Source of the DNA: Heterotrichella gracilis
Lineage: Eukaryota > Sar > Xanthophyceae > Tribonematales > Xanthonemataceae
Direction of reading: 5' to 3'
Assembly (NCBI GenBank): GCA_032358255.1
Contig: JAULBX010015422.1
Location: 1-64,000 of the forward strand
Length of the DNA: 64,000 nt
A program made the translations under genes and the position numbers. This document shows, in pieces, positions 35,559 to 47,251 of the stretch. Every line of letters starts with the position of its first letter. Within the stretch, counting starts at the first letter, position 1. Below the pieces are notes generated by a model. The model was not told the DNA's origin. It searched no databases and saw only the letters and a program-made list of their open reading frames with translations.

Positions 35559-36472
35559 AAGAGAGGGGGATGGGGGGGCTTTGAGACGGCGAGAGGTGAT
35601 TTTGAGGGGGCGCACGGTGAGGGATGCTGTCATAATCCTCAGGGTTTGGCGTGCGCAGACTTGGGTTGGGTGGGAGATGGGTGAAGCTTGGAAGCTGATT
35701 GGCGCTGGAGCCGGTGACATTTGAGGGCGACATCGCCCATGGTGCGGGAATTTTGGGTGGAGGGCGGGACAAGGGCGCGCCTCAGATCTGGGCTGGCGCC
35801 TGTATGTCTAGGCTGTGCGTTCATGGGGCTGCTTTTGCATTTTTTGGGGCATTGCTTCACAGGCCCTGTGGCCGCTCAACCGTTGAACCCCCCTGGCCCA
35901 TCTAGACAGTGCTTCGAGTTTGTGCAGCTAATAATTCTTATGTTAGTGCTTAAGCAGTCTGACCCACTGACTCTTTGTGCACTGGCGGCATGGTGTCCTC
36001 GTGGGCGCTCATGCCATGGCGAAGGCAACGGTTGTCCCCGGTTGCTATGAGTCCTTTGCGTATGATGTGGCTGTTTGCAGTGTGTCCTGTGTATGAGTGT
36101 AAGAGTAGCAATAAAATTTGTCTTGCCTGGTTGGAGGGGCCCACAGCAAGGGCACTTTTTGGGGATAGCGGCTGGGGACGATGTGCCTTTCAGAAATCCA
36201 AAACACAGTTTCCACACAGTGTAGTTAAACGCAATTAAACCCAAACCCAACACCAAACCGGCCTGTCAACCATCGTGATACCCTTCCATATCCAACGTGA
36301 CAGCCGGTTTGTACTGCCTATTTTGCGAGTGCATAAAGCTCCAAGCCAAATCGTCCCTTTTGAACCCTGCACACTACGTATGGGTTTGGTGATACAAGCG
36401 CGTTGACAAGTAAACCGCAGCGAGTAGCCGGTGGTTCTACCGCTTTGACACTGGGTTGCAACGGCGGGAGCT
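35559..36472. other. Intergenic between Z-ISO and PEX19
   Basis: No gene is recognised. It holds the Z-ISO 3' UTR and the PEX19 promoter. Confidence 0.5.
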
Positions 36473-39400
36473 ATGGCGGACACGGCGGACGACTTGGACC
36501 AGCTTTTGGACGGTATGGTGCATATGCATGCATACAGGTTGCAAAAACAGTGAAAGGCATTGCCAACTGCTGGCGCCGTGCTGCCTTGTGTGGACCTGAA
36601 CAAGCATTTGGGGACGTGTAATTCGCAAATAAATGTACTCGAGGCCCGCGCTCTGGAGGCATCAAGGGGCACGCCTCGACACTTGCATGCATACGATACC
36701 ATGTTTGTGAATGTGGTGTTTCTAGCGCGTGTGGCTGCGTTGTACCATACTACAAAGCCACTTGGAAGCGCAATTGCAGAGGGTTTTAATTCCGCCCGTG
36801 CGCCCACTTTGCCACAGAGGCCCTGGACGGGTTCGAAGCACCGGCCTCCACCGCTGCCCCACCTGCACCTCCAGCAGCGCCTGAGGAGCCTTCTACCAGG
36901 TAGGCCCTGTCAGAGTTTGAATTAAAATTCCTTTCTTTCATCCGTGTACAAGCTGGTGCAACGCTCATGCCCGCACAGCATCCCTTGCAAATTACCTCTG
37001 GGCAAACCCTAAACCCCCACCCTCACCCACATCAGTTTGCGAACAGTTGTACCAGCCTCAACGTCACACCACAACCCTATAACCTAAGTCTAGGCTGCAA
37101 ACGCCCCAGGCAGTCCCACCCACCAGCCTCAACTTCGACCTAAACCCCACACCTTGACCCTGAACCCTAACCCTGCAGCGGTGCTCAAGGCAGCACCCCA
37201 GCAACCCCATCCACCAGCCTCACCTTCGACCCCTTGGCGAGAAAGCCCGCCAAAAAGGCCGCCAGACCCCCACCACCAGCCGCTGCCCCCCCACCCGTCG
37301 CTGCCAGGCCCCCACCACCAGCCGGTCGACCACCCCCACCACCAGCAGCCGCAAGCACCTCCAGTGGCGTCCCAGAGCCCACCACCCCCAGCGGGGCTGC
37401 TGCAGAGGGTCTGGACTGGTATGAGAACCCCGGGGCGGTGCCGCCAGACTTTGACAGCATTGAGGAGCTGACAGCAGGGCTGCAGAAGCTGATGGCTGAG
37501 CTGGCGGAAGGTGGAGCACCCTGAAACCCTAAGGACCCTAAAACCCTAAGGACCCTAAAACCCTATAAGCAAGAAAACTTTGTAAAGTTGATATTCCGCC
37601 ACTTACCAGCCAAACCCGACGGAGCCACCCCCAATAAGCTGGAGGCCAAGGGCAGGAGCTCAGCAGCACCCTCCGCAAGCTGGCAGGGCCCTATACCCCA
37701 GGAAGCTTCGAGCCCTGTAAACCCTGGCAAAGAAGCTGAAAGCACCTCAAAAACCTTGAAACGCCCTCTACACCGACGGTGCCATCCCCAAACCCTTGTA
37801 CCCTAGAACACGTTCGGAATACCCCAGATCGTGTATACACAAATGCCCGAAGTCCTGACCTCGCGCCTCCCACTGCAGCGGATACCGACGGCGCCATCCC
37901 AGACAACCCCGCAGACCAAGAGCATGAGCTAAGCAGCACCCTGCGCAAGCTTGCAGAGCAGAGCCGGGCCCTGGGGGTGCCCCCCGACGCCCCCCCCGCA
38001 GGTGGTTTCCCCGCCTTTGCGGGCCTAGCGGAGCAGCTGGGGGGGCTGGGGGGGCTGGCTGAGGGCGGAGATATGGCCTCCCTGGTTGACAGCATCATGC
38101 AGCAGCTGCTGTCCAAGGATGTGCTGTATCAACCAATGAAGGTGCGGGTATGGAATAAGGGTTTGGGGTTTAGGGTATAAAGCAAATCGCTCTTGCCATG
38201 TTCAGCGCGTTCAAAGTTGAGGTACTTGGAGCCAACGTCTCGAAAATGGGGGGGGAAGGGGGGGGCGCTTTGTTGCATAGAGATGGGGAGGATATGGGTA
38301 TTATAATGTGCGCCCTGGGTTGTTGGTGTGACAACAAATACTTTAAGCAGCTTGGTTGCGTGCCAGCCACGCTGCTTCATGGCACCGATTTCCCGCCACT
38401 GGGGTGGGGACCGCACCTCAATTGGCTCATACAGCCATCCAGCTAAGTTACAGGGTGCAAAATATGGTGTTTGAGATGCATTCACTCCCCCGCCGCACCT
38501 TCATTGGTTGGTACAGCACATCCTTGGACTGCAGAGTACCCGCCGTCAACCTGCCGGCAAGGGTATAGGGTTAGGGTTTGTGATTAGGGTTTGTGTGGGC
38601 GGCACGTGGCGCACGTCCTCGATCCCGAAGCAGCCGCCGTCAACCTGCCGGCAAGGGTATGTCTAGGATTAGGGTTTGTGATTAGGGTTTGCGTGGGCGG
38701 CGCGTGGCGCACATCCTTGATGCAACAGCTGCTGCATGATGCTGTATCCCCGCTATCCGCCAGGGATCAGGGCGTTTAGGGTTTAGGATTGCAATGCCAT
38801 CACCCCAGCAAACCCATCATGGCCAGTGCAGCAATCCCAGCACAGACATAGAATCCATGTTTGAACATTTTACTTTCCACACGTGCTTTTCACCCTCGCC
38901 CGCCCTCCCCGCCCCATATCCGTTACTCAATCTGCCCATTTCCCTCCCGTTTTCACACACATGAACGCCATTTCCTCCCCTTTCTCAGGACATCGGCGCC
39001 AAGTACCCCGAGTGGCTTGCCCGCAACCAGGCCAGCCTGAGCGCCGAGGAGTACCAGCAGTACAGCGAGCAGTACAACTACATCCAGCGCATCATCGACC
39101 TGTATGACACCGATCCAACCAACTTCCAGGAGCTCATCACGCAGCTGCAGCAGGTGAGGGGGGATGGGGGGTAAAGAGGGGAAGGGGGCGCGTAGGTGCA
39201 TCAGGTTTGTGCGAGGAATTGCGAATGTGCATCGGTGTTTGAATGGTGCGGGCTTGGAGTGCATGGGTGTGTAATTGGTGCGTACCATCCACCTGTATGA
39301 CACCGATCCAACCTACTTCCAGGAGCTCATCACGCAGCTGCAGCAGGTGGGGGGGGTAAAGATGGGAGGTGGGGCGCGAGTTGTACTTGAGTTGCATGAG

Positions 39401-39787
39401 GCAGCGTGAATGTGCCTCGCCGTTTAGTTGGTGTGGGTTGGGAGTGCATGGGTGTGTAGTCAGTGTGTATCATCCACCTGTATGACACAGACCCCACGGG
39501 GATTGCCTTTGATCAGTGTGCAAGGCAGGCAACCCTTTCCGCCCACATTAGGGCCTCTGCATTATATTGGCCACACACCCCTAGGCACTCGCCAGACGCC
39601 CCATGTGCCCACCTTAACCCCCTCCTTAACTCCCTTACCCCCCAACCCGCAGATGCAGCAGTGTGGCCAGCCTCCCCCAGAGATTGTGAGCGAGCTTGCG
39701 CCAGGCATGGAGTTTGGTGCAGACGGCATCCCACGCATGGGGCCAGAGGCGGGCGGGGGAGCGGCGCCAGACTGCGCCATGCAATGA
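36473..39787 (+). CDS. PEX19: Peroxin PEX19, peroxisomal membrane protein chaperone/receptor
   Basis: Binds newly made peroxisomal membrane proteins in the cytosol and delivers them to PEX3. Exons are 36473-36512, 36818-36899, 37179-37510, 37879-38141, 38989-39153 and 39653-39787 (338 aa), phases exact. The N-terminus ADDLDQLLDEALDGF is the PEX3-binding helix. A lysine- and proline-rich insert follows (exon 3). The cargo-binding C-terminal domain has MQQLLSKDVLYQPMK, KYPEWLARNQ and CGQPPPEIV. The protein ends CAMQ, a good CaaX farnesylation box as in other PEX19 proteins. Intron 4 is unusual because it carries inverted copies of the exon 4 end. Confidence 0.95.
37645..37800 (+). repeat. Relic copies of PEX19 exon 4 parts in intron 3
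   Basis: Segment 37658-37695 matches the exon part coding SSTLRKLA. Segment 37770-37793 matches its start (CACCGACGGTGCCATCCC). Both are decayed, with their order reversed relative to the exon. Confidence 0.6.
38107..38534. repeat. Inverted repeat covering the PEX19 exon 4 donor
   Basis: Bases 38493-38534 are the reverse complement of 38107-38148 with two mismatches in 42. They span the last 35 bases of exon 4 and its GT donor, and the loop is about 345 nt. A weaker inverted copy lies at 38411-38441. Confidence 0.85.
38541..38746. repeat. Two tandem units of about 95 bp ending in another inverted exon copy
   Basis: The motif GCCGTCAACCTGCCGGCAAG starts both units, followed by GATTAGGGTTTG-rich sequence and a GTGGGCGGC block. 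Near 38709-38746 the unit matches the reverse complement of exon 4 around MQQLLSKD. Confidence 0.75.
39288..39490 (+). repeat. Copies of PEX19 exon 5 end
   Basis: Bases 39288-39352 repeat the exon 5 end (LYDTDPT.FQELITQLQQ) with donor CAGGTGGGG. Only two exon bases differ over most of the length. A third fragment lies at 39466-39490. Confidence 0.85.
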
Positions 39788-39825
39788 AGAAACCCTAGAG
39801 GGTTTTGGGGTACCCTCTGGGAGTT

Positions 39826-39899
39826 GGGGGTGGATGGCATCCCGCGCATCGGGTCAGAAGGGGGCGGTAGAGTGGCGCCGGGCTGCGCCATGCATTGAA
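39826..39899 (+). repeat. Downstream copy of the PEX19 last exon end
   Basis: It lies after the stop codon and reads DGIPRIGSEGGG and ends GCAMH plus stop, against DGIPRMGPEAGG and DCAMQ in the gene. No good acceptor precedes it. Confidence 0.75.
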
Positions 39900-39988
39900 G
39901 GGATCTGAATCTCTTGGACCCTTGACTTTTAGGGTTTCTAGGGGTTTACCTACATGTTTTCAAATTTTAATTACCTCGGGAATTTGGA

Positions 39989-40040
39989 GGGAATTGGGAA
40001 TTGGGAATTGGGAATTGGGAATTGGGAATTGGGAATTGGG
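39989..40040 (+). repeat. Seven-base minisatellite (GGGAATT)n
   Basis: About seven tandem GGGAATT units lie just downstream of PEX19. Confidence 0.9.
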
Positions 40041-40975
40041 AGGGAATTGGGCGGGAACCCTTAGAGGTTTCAAAGTGAACCCTTAGAAGTGTAAGCCTTC
40101 AGTAGAAGCCTTCGGGCCTTGTCTTTACCTTGGGACTAGGGATGGCTCAGTTTCAACCCCGGATTGTCCTTTTCTCGGGGTGTGGTGGTGGCGTGCACAG
40201 TGCACATTAATGTATGTTGCGTATGTGCGCTCTGGATGTGCAAAACCTTTAACCTTGATCCTTCTTTTTTTGGGGGGGGGGATGTTTACAGGGAAAACCG
40301 TCCTCCAATGTAGAAAAGCACGGGCTGCAGTCAATGGTGACATCACTTAGGGTCGAGGGTTTAGGGTGTTGCTCCCGCTTAGGAAGGAGCGTTTGTGCAT
40401 GGCTGTGTGGCTGCACCAGGCGGCGGAGGCGGGGTGGTGGATGTGGTTTTGTTTCAATTTGGGTGTCAGGGCTGTGTTTGAGTGGGTATCGTGACTAGTT
40501 ATCGCCACGCTCATTTGTTCAGCCTGAAGTGCTGCCGTTATGGGGTTCACTTTCAAGTGGTGACCTTGCGTGTATTTGCAGGATGGGCTGTAACACCTTG
40601 TGATAACTGGTATATTCCTGTCCTCAAAAGGGGGTTTGCCAACGGGATTATATCAACACTTTTGCCCCAACTGCAGCCTAGAATGTTGCCCACGTCTTGC
40701 AATGCAAACTATTGGACCCCTGACAAATGCCTGCCGGCCAAAGTCCAGAGTCCGTCACCAGTGCAACACTTAGGACGTTTTAGCGACGTGCTCCACATGC
40801 ATGCATCCTGTGTGGCAACTTTATGAAGAGCTCTAGCTAGCAACAACAGGCAAACAACACGTAAGGCCGTCCCAGCTTTGTCTCTTTCTTTGGGTTGACG
40901 AGGGAAGCGGAGACGCAGTGGCACCCACTTACTTGCAGCAGTTTCTTCTGGTGATGCTCATGGTGTGAGGAATAC

Positions 40976-42633
40976 ATGCACCAGAAGATGGATGTCTTAA
41001 AGCACTCGTATGGCCTGTCTGATGGTGAAGAGGACGAGGTTGATCAGCCTTGCAGCAGCACACACGCAGACCCTACCCAAGTAGCACTACACTCCACTGG
41101 GCAAAACCTCCAACCACGGCAGAAGCAAAGCGGACAGAAGCGGAAGATTTCCTTTGCAATGCTAACCAAACACGGGTGAGCAGCTGCATGCCCTGTCATC
41201 GTCTGCTTCATCAGCTGCTGGCTGCTTGGCATGTGCAGGCATGTGGGGCATATGCATGCATATACTTGGGCTAAATACAAATTACAAATTACAAATTACA
41301 CTTCTATATTTGTGGGCGCCCTAGCTTGGATAGACGTATTTACCAATAGCGACCACACGCCATATACGTCTGTCTCTCAGGGCCAGCCTCACGTGCAGGC
41401 AAGTAAAGCGCCCACGTGATATTCACCAACCTATTTTTGGATACACCCAGGTTTCAGGGAGGTCCATCCATCCTAGAGGTCCCAGACCCGGACCGACCCA
41501 AAGAACCTACACAGGACAAGGGGGCTAAGGGCAAGCGCACAGCACTCGATGACAGTGCAGCAGCGGGTCCATTGGGGCAGGAAGGGGAGGGGGAAATGCC
41601 AGGCGAAGGAGGCGGGAAGTCAGGCGTTGGCCCTGCCAAGCCCAGAAATATGGCTGATGTGGGGATGGAAGGTGCGCGGTGGTGGCCGTTGCCCATGCAT
41701 GTATATACAAAACCCTAAAACCCTAAACCCTAAATATTGAATTCTACCCAGACAGTCATTGGTTTGCCCGGTCCAAACCATATCGATTCCTACGCATGTT
41801 TGCACCTAATCCTTGTCCGACTGTTATGCATACTTAGTCCTAAGCATACCCCACCACCTGACCTCCTTCATACACCCCTGATTGGTACACCCCCTGATGG
41901 TGATTTCACTCCTCCTTTTGGCCAGAGTTCTGGGAGAAGCCCAAGGTGGTGACTGACAGCGATTGGAGAGGGGAGGAGCTGCGGGCGGGTGCCGAGGCAT
42001 GGCTGCAATACAAGCTTGACACACATGAGGCGCTGGATGTGTCCATGTATGCAGGTGGGTGTCTGTGTGTCAATGCAGAGGGTGGGGGGGTAGAGGGAGG
42101 GGGTAGGACGATGGAGGGAGGGGCCATGCATCGATGTATGCAAATGGTTGTAATAAATTAGCTTTATAATACCCTCTAGTGATTCTCTCAAGGATGTATC
42201 TATTTATCCTTTTCTTCCTCCATTTATTCTCTCCTTGACTGGTCTAGGAGGGCTATTAGGGCCACATGGGCTGCCCTGACAGCAGTCAGGTTCAAGGACA
42301 AAACACATCTAGAAATGATAGCACCAATGCGAGGACGGAGTTGAATGGCGCAAGTGCAAGGCTGGATGCTAATTGGCTGTGATGCCAGGTAACTGCTTCC
42401 AAGGACATCATGATTTATTTTATTTTCAGGACCAGTTTTCAACGCACGTGTTCCAGAACAGGCTGTGCTTTATTTTTGGTTTACAATAAATGACAAGTTT
42501 TCATCAATCTTGGTGTGCAGGTGCCGCCAGCGATGAGCAGGAGCACCAGCGGAGGGCACGCGAGGCACTGAAAGCAAAGCGAGCAAAAGCAAATGCGGGC
42601 CTGCCAGTCCCAGGCCGCGCACAACTACGATGA
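40976..42633 (+). CDS. Unrecognised small charged protein
   Basis: Exons are 40976-41175, 41451-41671, 41926-42054 and 42521-42633 (220 aa), phases exact. I do not recognise the family. The N-terminus is acidic (GLSDGEEDEVDQP), then a basic stretch SGQKRKISFAML. A Gly/Glu-rich low-complexity middle follows, then a compact block (EFWEKPKVVTDSDWRG, AEAWLQYKL), and a basic helical C-terminus (QRRAREALKAKRAKAN). The composition suggests a nuclear protein with a nuclear localisation signal, which is inference only. A second in-frame ATG at 40988 is equally possible as start. Confidence 0.65.
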
Positions 42634-44071
42634 CCCGTGTGCATGCGTTCAGAATCCATTTTAGGGCATGGTTGCTGCAGCACCGCGCATGCATGTAACA
42701 AACCAGGTCCTCTTTTGGATAGTTTGTATTTGTACACTTCTAGTCTGGGGCCTTGCTTAGGTGCTATGCCCTTCTCACCAACGCAATCCAAACAAGTACT
42801 CGACTGGCTGCTGCCCGGCCTATCAGTGGTTTTCAACATTGCTGGCTGGGGGCGTTCTGTTTCTTTGTTTCTTCTTTCTTTCTTTTAATCGTTACTGCAG
42901 ATTTGTTAAAAAGCGAAGATTCAAATTGGTGCTTGACAGTGTACACTAGCGAATCTCATCATCAATTATGATTATCACATGCATCCAGTCAAAATGCTGT
43001 TGAACATCGTCATTGCTGAGGACTGTGGCTCTAACAACATGCACCTATGCAGAAAGTTTGCGAGCATTTGTGAACAAAGCTGGCACCAGAAAATGTACAC
43101 CTGATTTATCAGTCTATAAGTCTTGCGCTTAACATTTAATTCAGATGAAATGCGCAAGCGCAGGTCCTGGGGTTAAACACCGTTATGGCATGTGTAACTA
43201 TCGAAATGTAATCATGTGCGCAGTAGATGCGCAATGACCTCTGAGGTCAGCTGAGTCAGCCTGTTCACCACCTATAGTGCACTTTAGCTCAGCTAGATAG
43301 ACAGCCTGTCTACCAACCTGAAGTAAGATGCCATCTATGATAGGGCGTGCGCATCTAGCTGTGCCCCCCCTATACTATACGTGAGCGGCTGTGAAACAAG
43401 CTGACACATATAAAGCAAATTGGAATCATGCAGTGCTACTGCTAAACCTGCAATGCTACTCCTGATCATATCCTGCAATGCTACTTTTTTGGCAAAACCA
43501 CTGCATCTTGTGCACCCACAGGATACCTATGGGTGACTGAGGCACCTGATGAAAGGGTATGTCTGCATCAAAGGGTATGTCTGCATCTGATTCAGGTCCT
43601 ACTATGATAGGGCAATGCATGGTACCATAATCTGTTAAGTAACTCTGAAACTGCGCGGTACTGCTTAGCTAGACGCATTGCACCTGGTGGTCCACGAATA
43701 TCAATGGCACAAAAAGGCAAGCTGATTGGACCACATCAAGTGACACATCCAATGTCTGCACCAGGTCTTGCTACACTAGGGCAATCATTGTGCAATACGA
43801 ATCGTGTCATACTCCGTTTTGTAAGCCTCAAAGTACGCCATACTGAGTGGCCAGGCGCATTGCCCCACGCATGTCAATGCAGAAAAAAACTTTAAGCATG
43901 CTGATTGATCGAAAATCAATTGACATCCAATGGATGAGATTGTTGCACATGGGCTTGCAGGCCACTGAAATGTTGCACTGGGAGCCCATTTGGCCCCAGT
44001 AATTGAAAAAGAGAAAATACCTCGTAATATTTGGTACCTGCCGCTGACGGACGACGATGGAGTGTAGGTAG
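42634..44071. other. Convergent intergenic region, partly duplicated at 46760-47251
   Basis: No gene is recognised. From about 43390 the sequence resembles 46760-47251 (shared blocks such as GCACCAGGTCTTGCTAC and CTTGCAGGCCACTG), the 3' flanks of the duplicated F-box genes. Confidence 0.6.
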
Positions 44072-45785
44072 TCACATGGGTTGTTGGTGCAGCGTGCTTG
44101 TCTTATCCTCATGCACACCTTGCGCAACAGTAAGGGTGATGACCCCTGCCTCCACATGAGCCATAGCCTCAGGCCAATGCATCCGCACCATGTGGCCCTC
44201 CACCCACCGCATGGCAGCTACTAGGCCGCCGCCATCATCGGCCACCCCCGCCGCCACCTTCCTTGCTAGCTCCTGCATGCTGAGGCGCCCCACTTGTTGC
44301 TGCACCTTCAGCTCCGGCAGCTGCACATTGGGGGGGTCTAGCACTATTTCCCACCCCTGCCCTACCACCCGCACCTGCTTGTCATGCTCCTCGAGGCGTA
44401 AACCAGGGTGTAGAGGGGCGGTGAGCGTCACGCCACGGCAATGTGGAGTGTACACTTCGATGGTGTTGGGCAAGGCTGGCAGATGGATATAGTCTTGCTC
44501 TGCAAAATCCTCGTCCAAGCCTTTGGTCCAGACCTCCAGTCGCTGAACCGTGGCTGGTATGTGGGGCATCAGCCGTGTCGCTATGGGCTGAGAATCGCCG
44601 TGCCACAGGCAAAAGGCGCGCACAGATGGCAGGAATTGAGCCCAATCATCCTCCCCCAGCAAAGGGCGTGAGTTTGGTTTTTCACGGGTGATGAGGATGA
44701 ACTTCTGCAGACCAGCGGGCCACCAGGGGGACCCCTGCGGGAGCCCCAGAGTTGCGTCCCGGGTTATCATAGTCAGGGCGGTCAGCGCTGCTGCAGGGCG
44801 CAGGTCCAATGAGAGCTCTGCATTGGTGACTGTCAGAAGCAGGCTGCGCAGCTGGGGAAGGCTGTTGAGAGGAAGGCGCCATGTGTTGGAAGCCAGGAGG
44901 GTGGTGTGGCTCAATCCTGCTACACCCATGCTGAGCTCGGCCTCTACCACAGAGGGCAGTGGTGGGAGTGGATGGGGGGTGGCAAAGGGTACGGCAGGCC
45001 TGGGATAGTGCAGCAGCTCCAGAGAAAGGCTGGTGAGCGCTGTCAGGTGGCTGAGAGGTGCATAGATCGCCGCCCAGCGCTCCTGGTCGATTGCAGCACG
45101 GCTATCTGGATCTTGTGCCCAAAGTGGTCTGCGAAGCAAGGTCACTGATAGACCCAACACCTCCAGCCGATGCAGGCGTGCAATTGCTGCAAAGAGTGCC
45201 TCAAAGCGCTGCGCAGGTGTATCCGAGAAGTCCTCCACTTCGAGGCGCAACACCTGCGCTCGTGCAGGCGCCATGGCAGTCACCATGCCCAGGTACGTCT
45301 CAACCTCGCAGGAGAAGCGGAGGCACAGCTCCCTTGTGAAGTGCAGGTGCTCGGGCAGCCTTTCGGTTGGGCCCACTTGCTCCTCCACCCACCACCTCCC
45401 ACAGCACGCCTTGGTGGACCAGCAGGCTGTGCCAGCGCTTGCACACGGTGGTGGCGCGAGTGCGTTCAGCCATGTCCAGGCACAGAAGCACCTACGGATG
45501 GGAGCAGTAAAGGCACTGTTGTAGCTCTATCACTATTATGCTATGTGTTCACGGTGCATATAAGACTTCTAGAACAGGCAAGCATGGCAGGTGTTGTTGG
45601 TACCCAAGTAAGAAGGCTATTTACAGTTCACAAGTTTGCAAGGGGATAAGTATAAGCCATAAAACTGTTGTTTGGTCCACCACACATTACACCATGCACA
45701 GCACTACCTGTGTCAGAGCGTCATCAGGTAGGCTGTGGATGTGAGCAGACTGCGATGCCTCTTCTGGGGGGTCCAGTGAGGCCAT
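44072..45785 (-). pseudogene. F-box/LRR-like gene copy A, frame broken after the F-box
   Basis: Exons are 45785-45708 and 45491-44072. Exon 1 plus the start of exon 2 code a classic F-box (IHSLPDDALTQ joined to VLLCLDMAERTRATTV, then VCKRWHSLL and GVLWE), the Skp1-binding part of SCF ubiquitin ligases. The remainder is leucine-rich repeat-like sequence (LSHLTALTSLSLEL, LPQLRSLLLTV). Compared with copy B, about five bases are missing near 45390-45400. The F-box frame therefore does not continue into the 438-codon LRR frame that opens at ATG 45388. It is either a pseudogene or a gene now making an F-box-less LRR protein from the internal ATG. Confidence 0.65.
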
Positions 45786-47251
45786 GGCTGGGGTTGATTC
45801 AGTTGGGTTGCGAAGGTTGGTTTAAGAGGAACCAACACGTTGTATCAAGACCTCTTTGGGTTCGAAGTATGGTGTTGGGTGTTGGCAGCCCAAGTTCAAA
45901 GTTGAGTTGGCGCGAAACTCCCTGTTCAGTGTAAGGACCCACACTCCAACTGTCCCACACAGAGGCCTACCCACCAACAAGACTTCGTGTATAGCTGTTG
46001 TAATATTGTGTTCAGACGTGATGAGATGCTCAAGGCTGTGCGGGCATATTGGCCTTCAGATTGCCATATGCATGCATGCACGCGAAACGTACGTACAAAG
46101 GTTGTGGAGAGCCCTTGTGCTTTGTATATACGTGTTTCTTAGTGTATCCTTATCAAATGTTGTGGGTTATTGTGCAAAGTGTGTCAATTAGTCGCCGCTC
46201 GGTATATTTACAAGGTAAAGAACCAGTCAGTCGGTGGTCACTCGGCACTGTGGGGAGTTATCACGATGGATGATGCCAATGGTCGTTGTATGTCCTGTGA
46301 ACAAGTGTATGGCAGTTGAGGACGCAGATGGGTTGCAGCAGATGGGTTGGGACAGTGTGGGATATCCGTTACAAGGCTACACCTGGCTTGGTCACTCGGC
46401 ATGGTTTGGGCGCCAGTTCACCCGCATGTACTTTTACTTGGCCACTCCTATCCTTGCCGAGTTTAAAGGTGACTAGGTTTTAACTATGGTATCGATATTC
46501 CTAGGAATCAGTAAGCCAGAGCACATATCGTTGACGTGTCAAGACAACGGCACTGGGGCGGTGGCATGCTTGCATTCCTTTCTCACTTGCTTTACTGCAG
46601 TCACACCCAACCTGCGTGCCCCGTTTGCCACAAAGCCCAAGATGGCATTAAAAACTGCTTCGGTGGCTGCACACACCCTGCTGTACAAGGTGTCATCCTT
46701 TTTCACTGCGCCATGACTCGTGGTTCATGCTGTTGCTAAAAGCTAGGTAAAAGTTGTACTCGCAAGCAGCTGTAAACAAAGCTGACGCATTGCAACCTGC
46801 AGTACAACTACTTATCATATCTTGCAACGCTAATTGGGGAAATGCACATGAATGATGTGCACCCGCAGAACGCCAGTGGGCACCTAGGAACCTGCCTCAG
46901 GTCAAAGGGTATGTCTGCACCAGGTCTTGCTACGCTAGAGCAATGCATCCAACCATGAGCCATTTTACATGCATCGTGTCATACCATACTACGTTAACTC
47001 TGAAAATGTACTACACTGAGTGGCCATGCAAGTCAATGGCCAAAATAGGAAGCTGATTGGACTAAAGCAATTGACATCTAATGCCATTGGGTGAGAATGC
47101 TGCACATGGTCTTGCAGGCCACTGGAATGTTCCACCGGGAACCCACTGGCCTCATTGAATAAAAAAACAGTTAAAAACTGGTTATAACTGGTACCTGCCA
47201 CTGGCTAATGAGGATAAAAGTGAAGTCATGGGTTGGTGTAGCGTGCTCATC
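45786..47251. other. 5' flank of F-box copy A and 3' flank of copy B
   Basis: No further gene is recognised. The first 400 bp resembles 48902-49325. Confidence 0.5.
45907..45918 (-). promoter_or_regulatory. E2F-like site upstream of F-box copy A
   Basis: On the gene's strand it reads GTTTCGCGCCAA, about 122 bp before the ATG. The core is kept in copy B. Confidence 0.45.

Larger units (their letters stand above)
39788..40975. other. Intergenic between PEX19 and the unknown gene
   Basis: Apart from the exon copy and the minisatellite it contains nothing I recognise. Confidence 0.5.
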
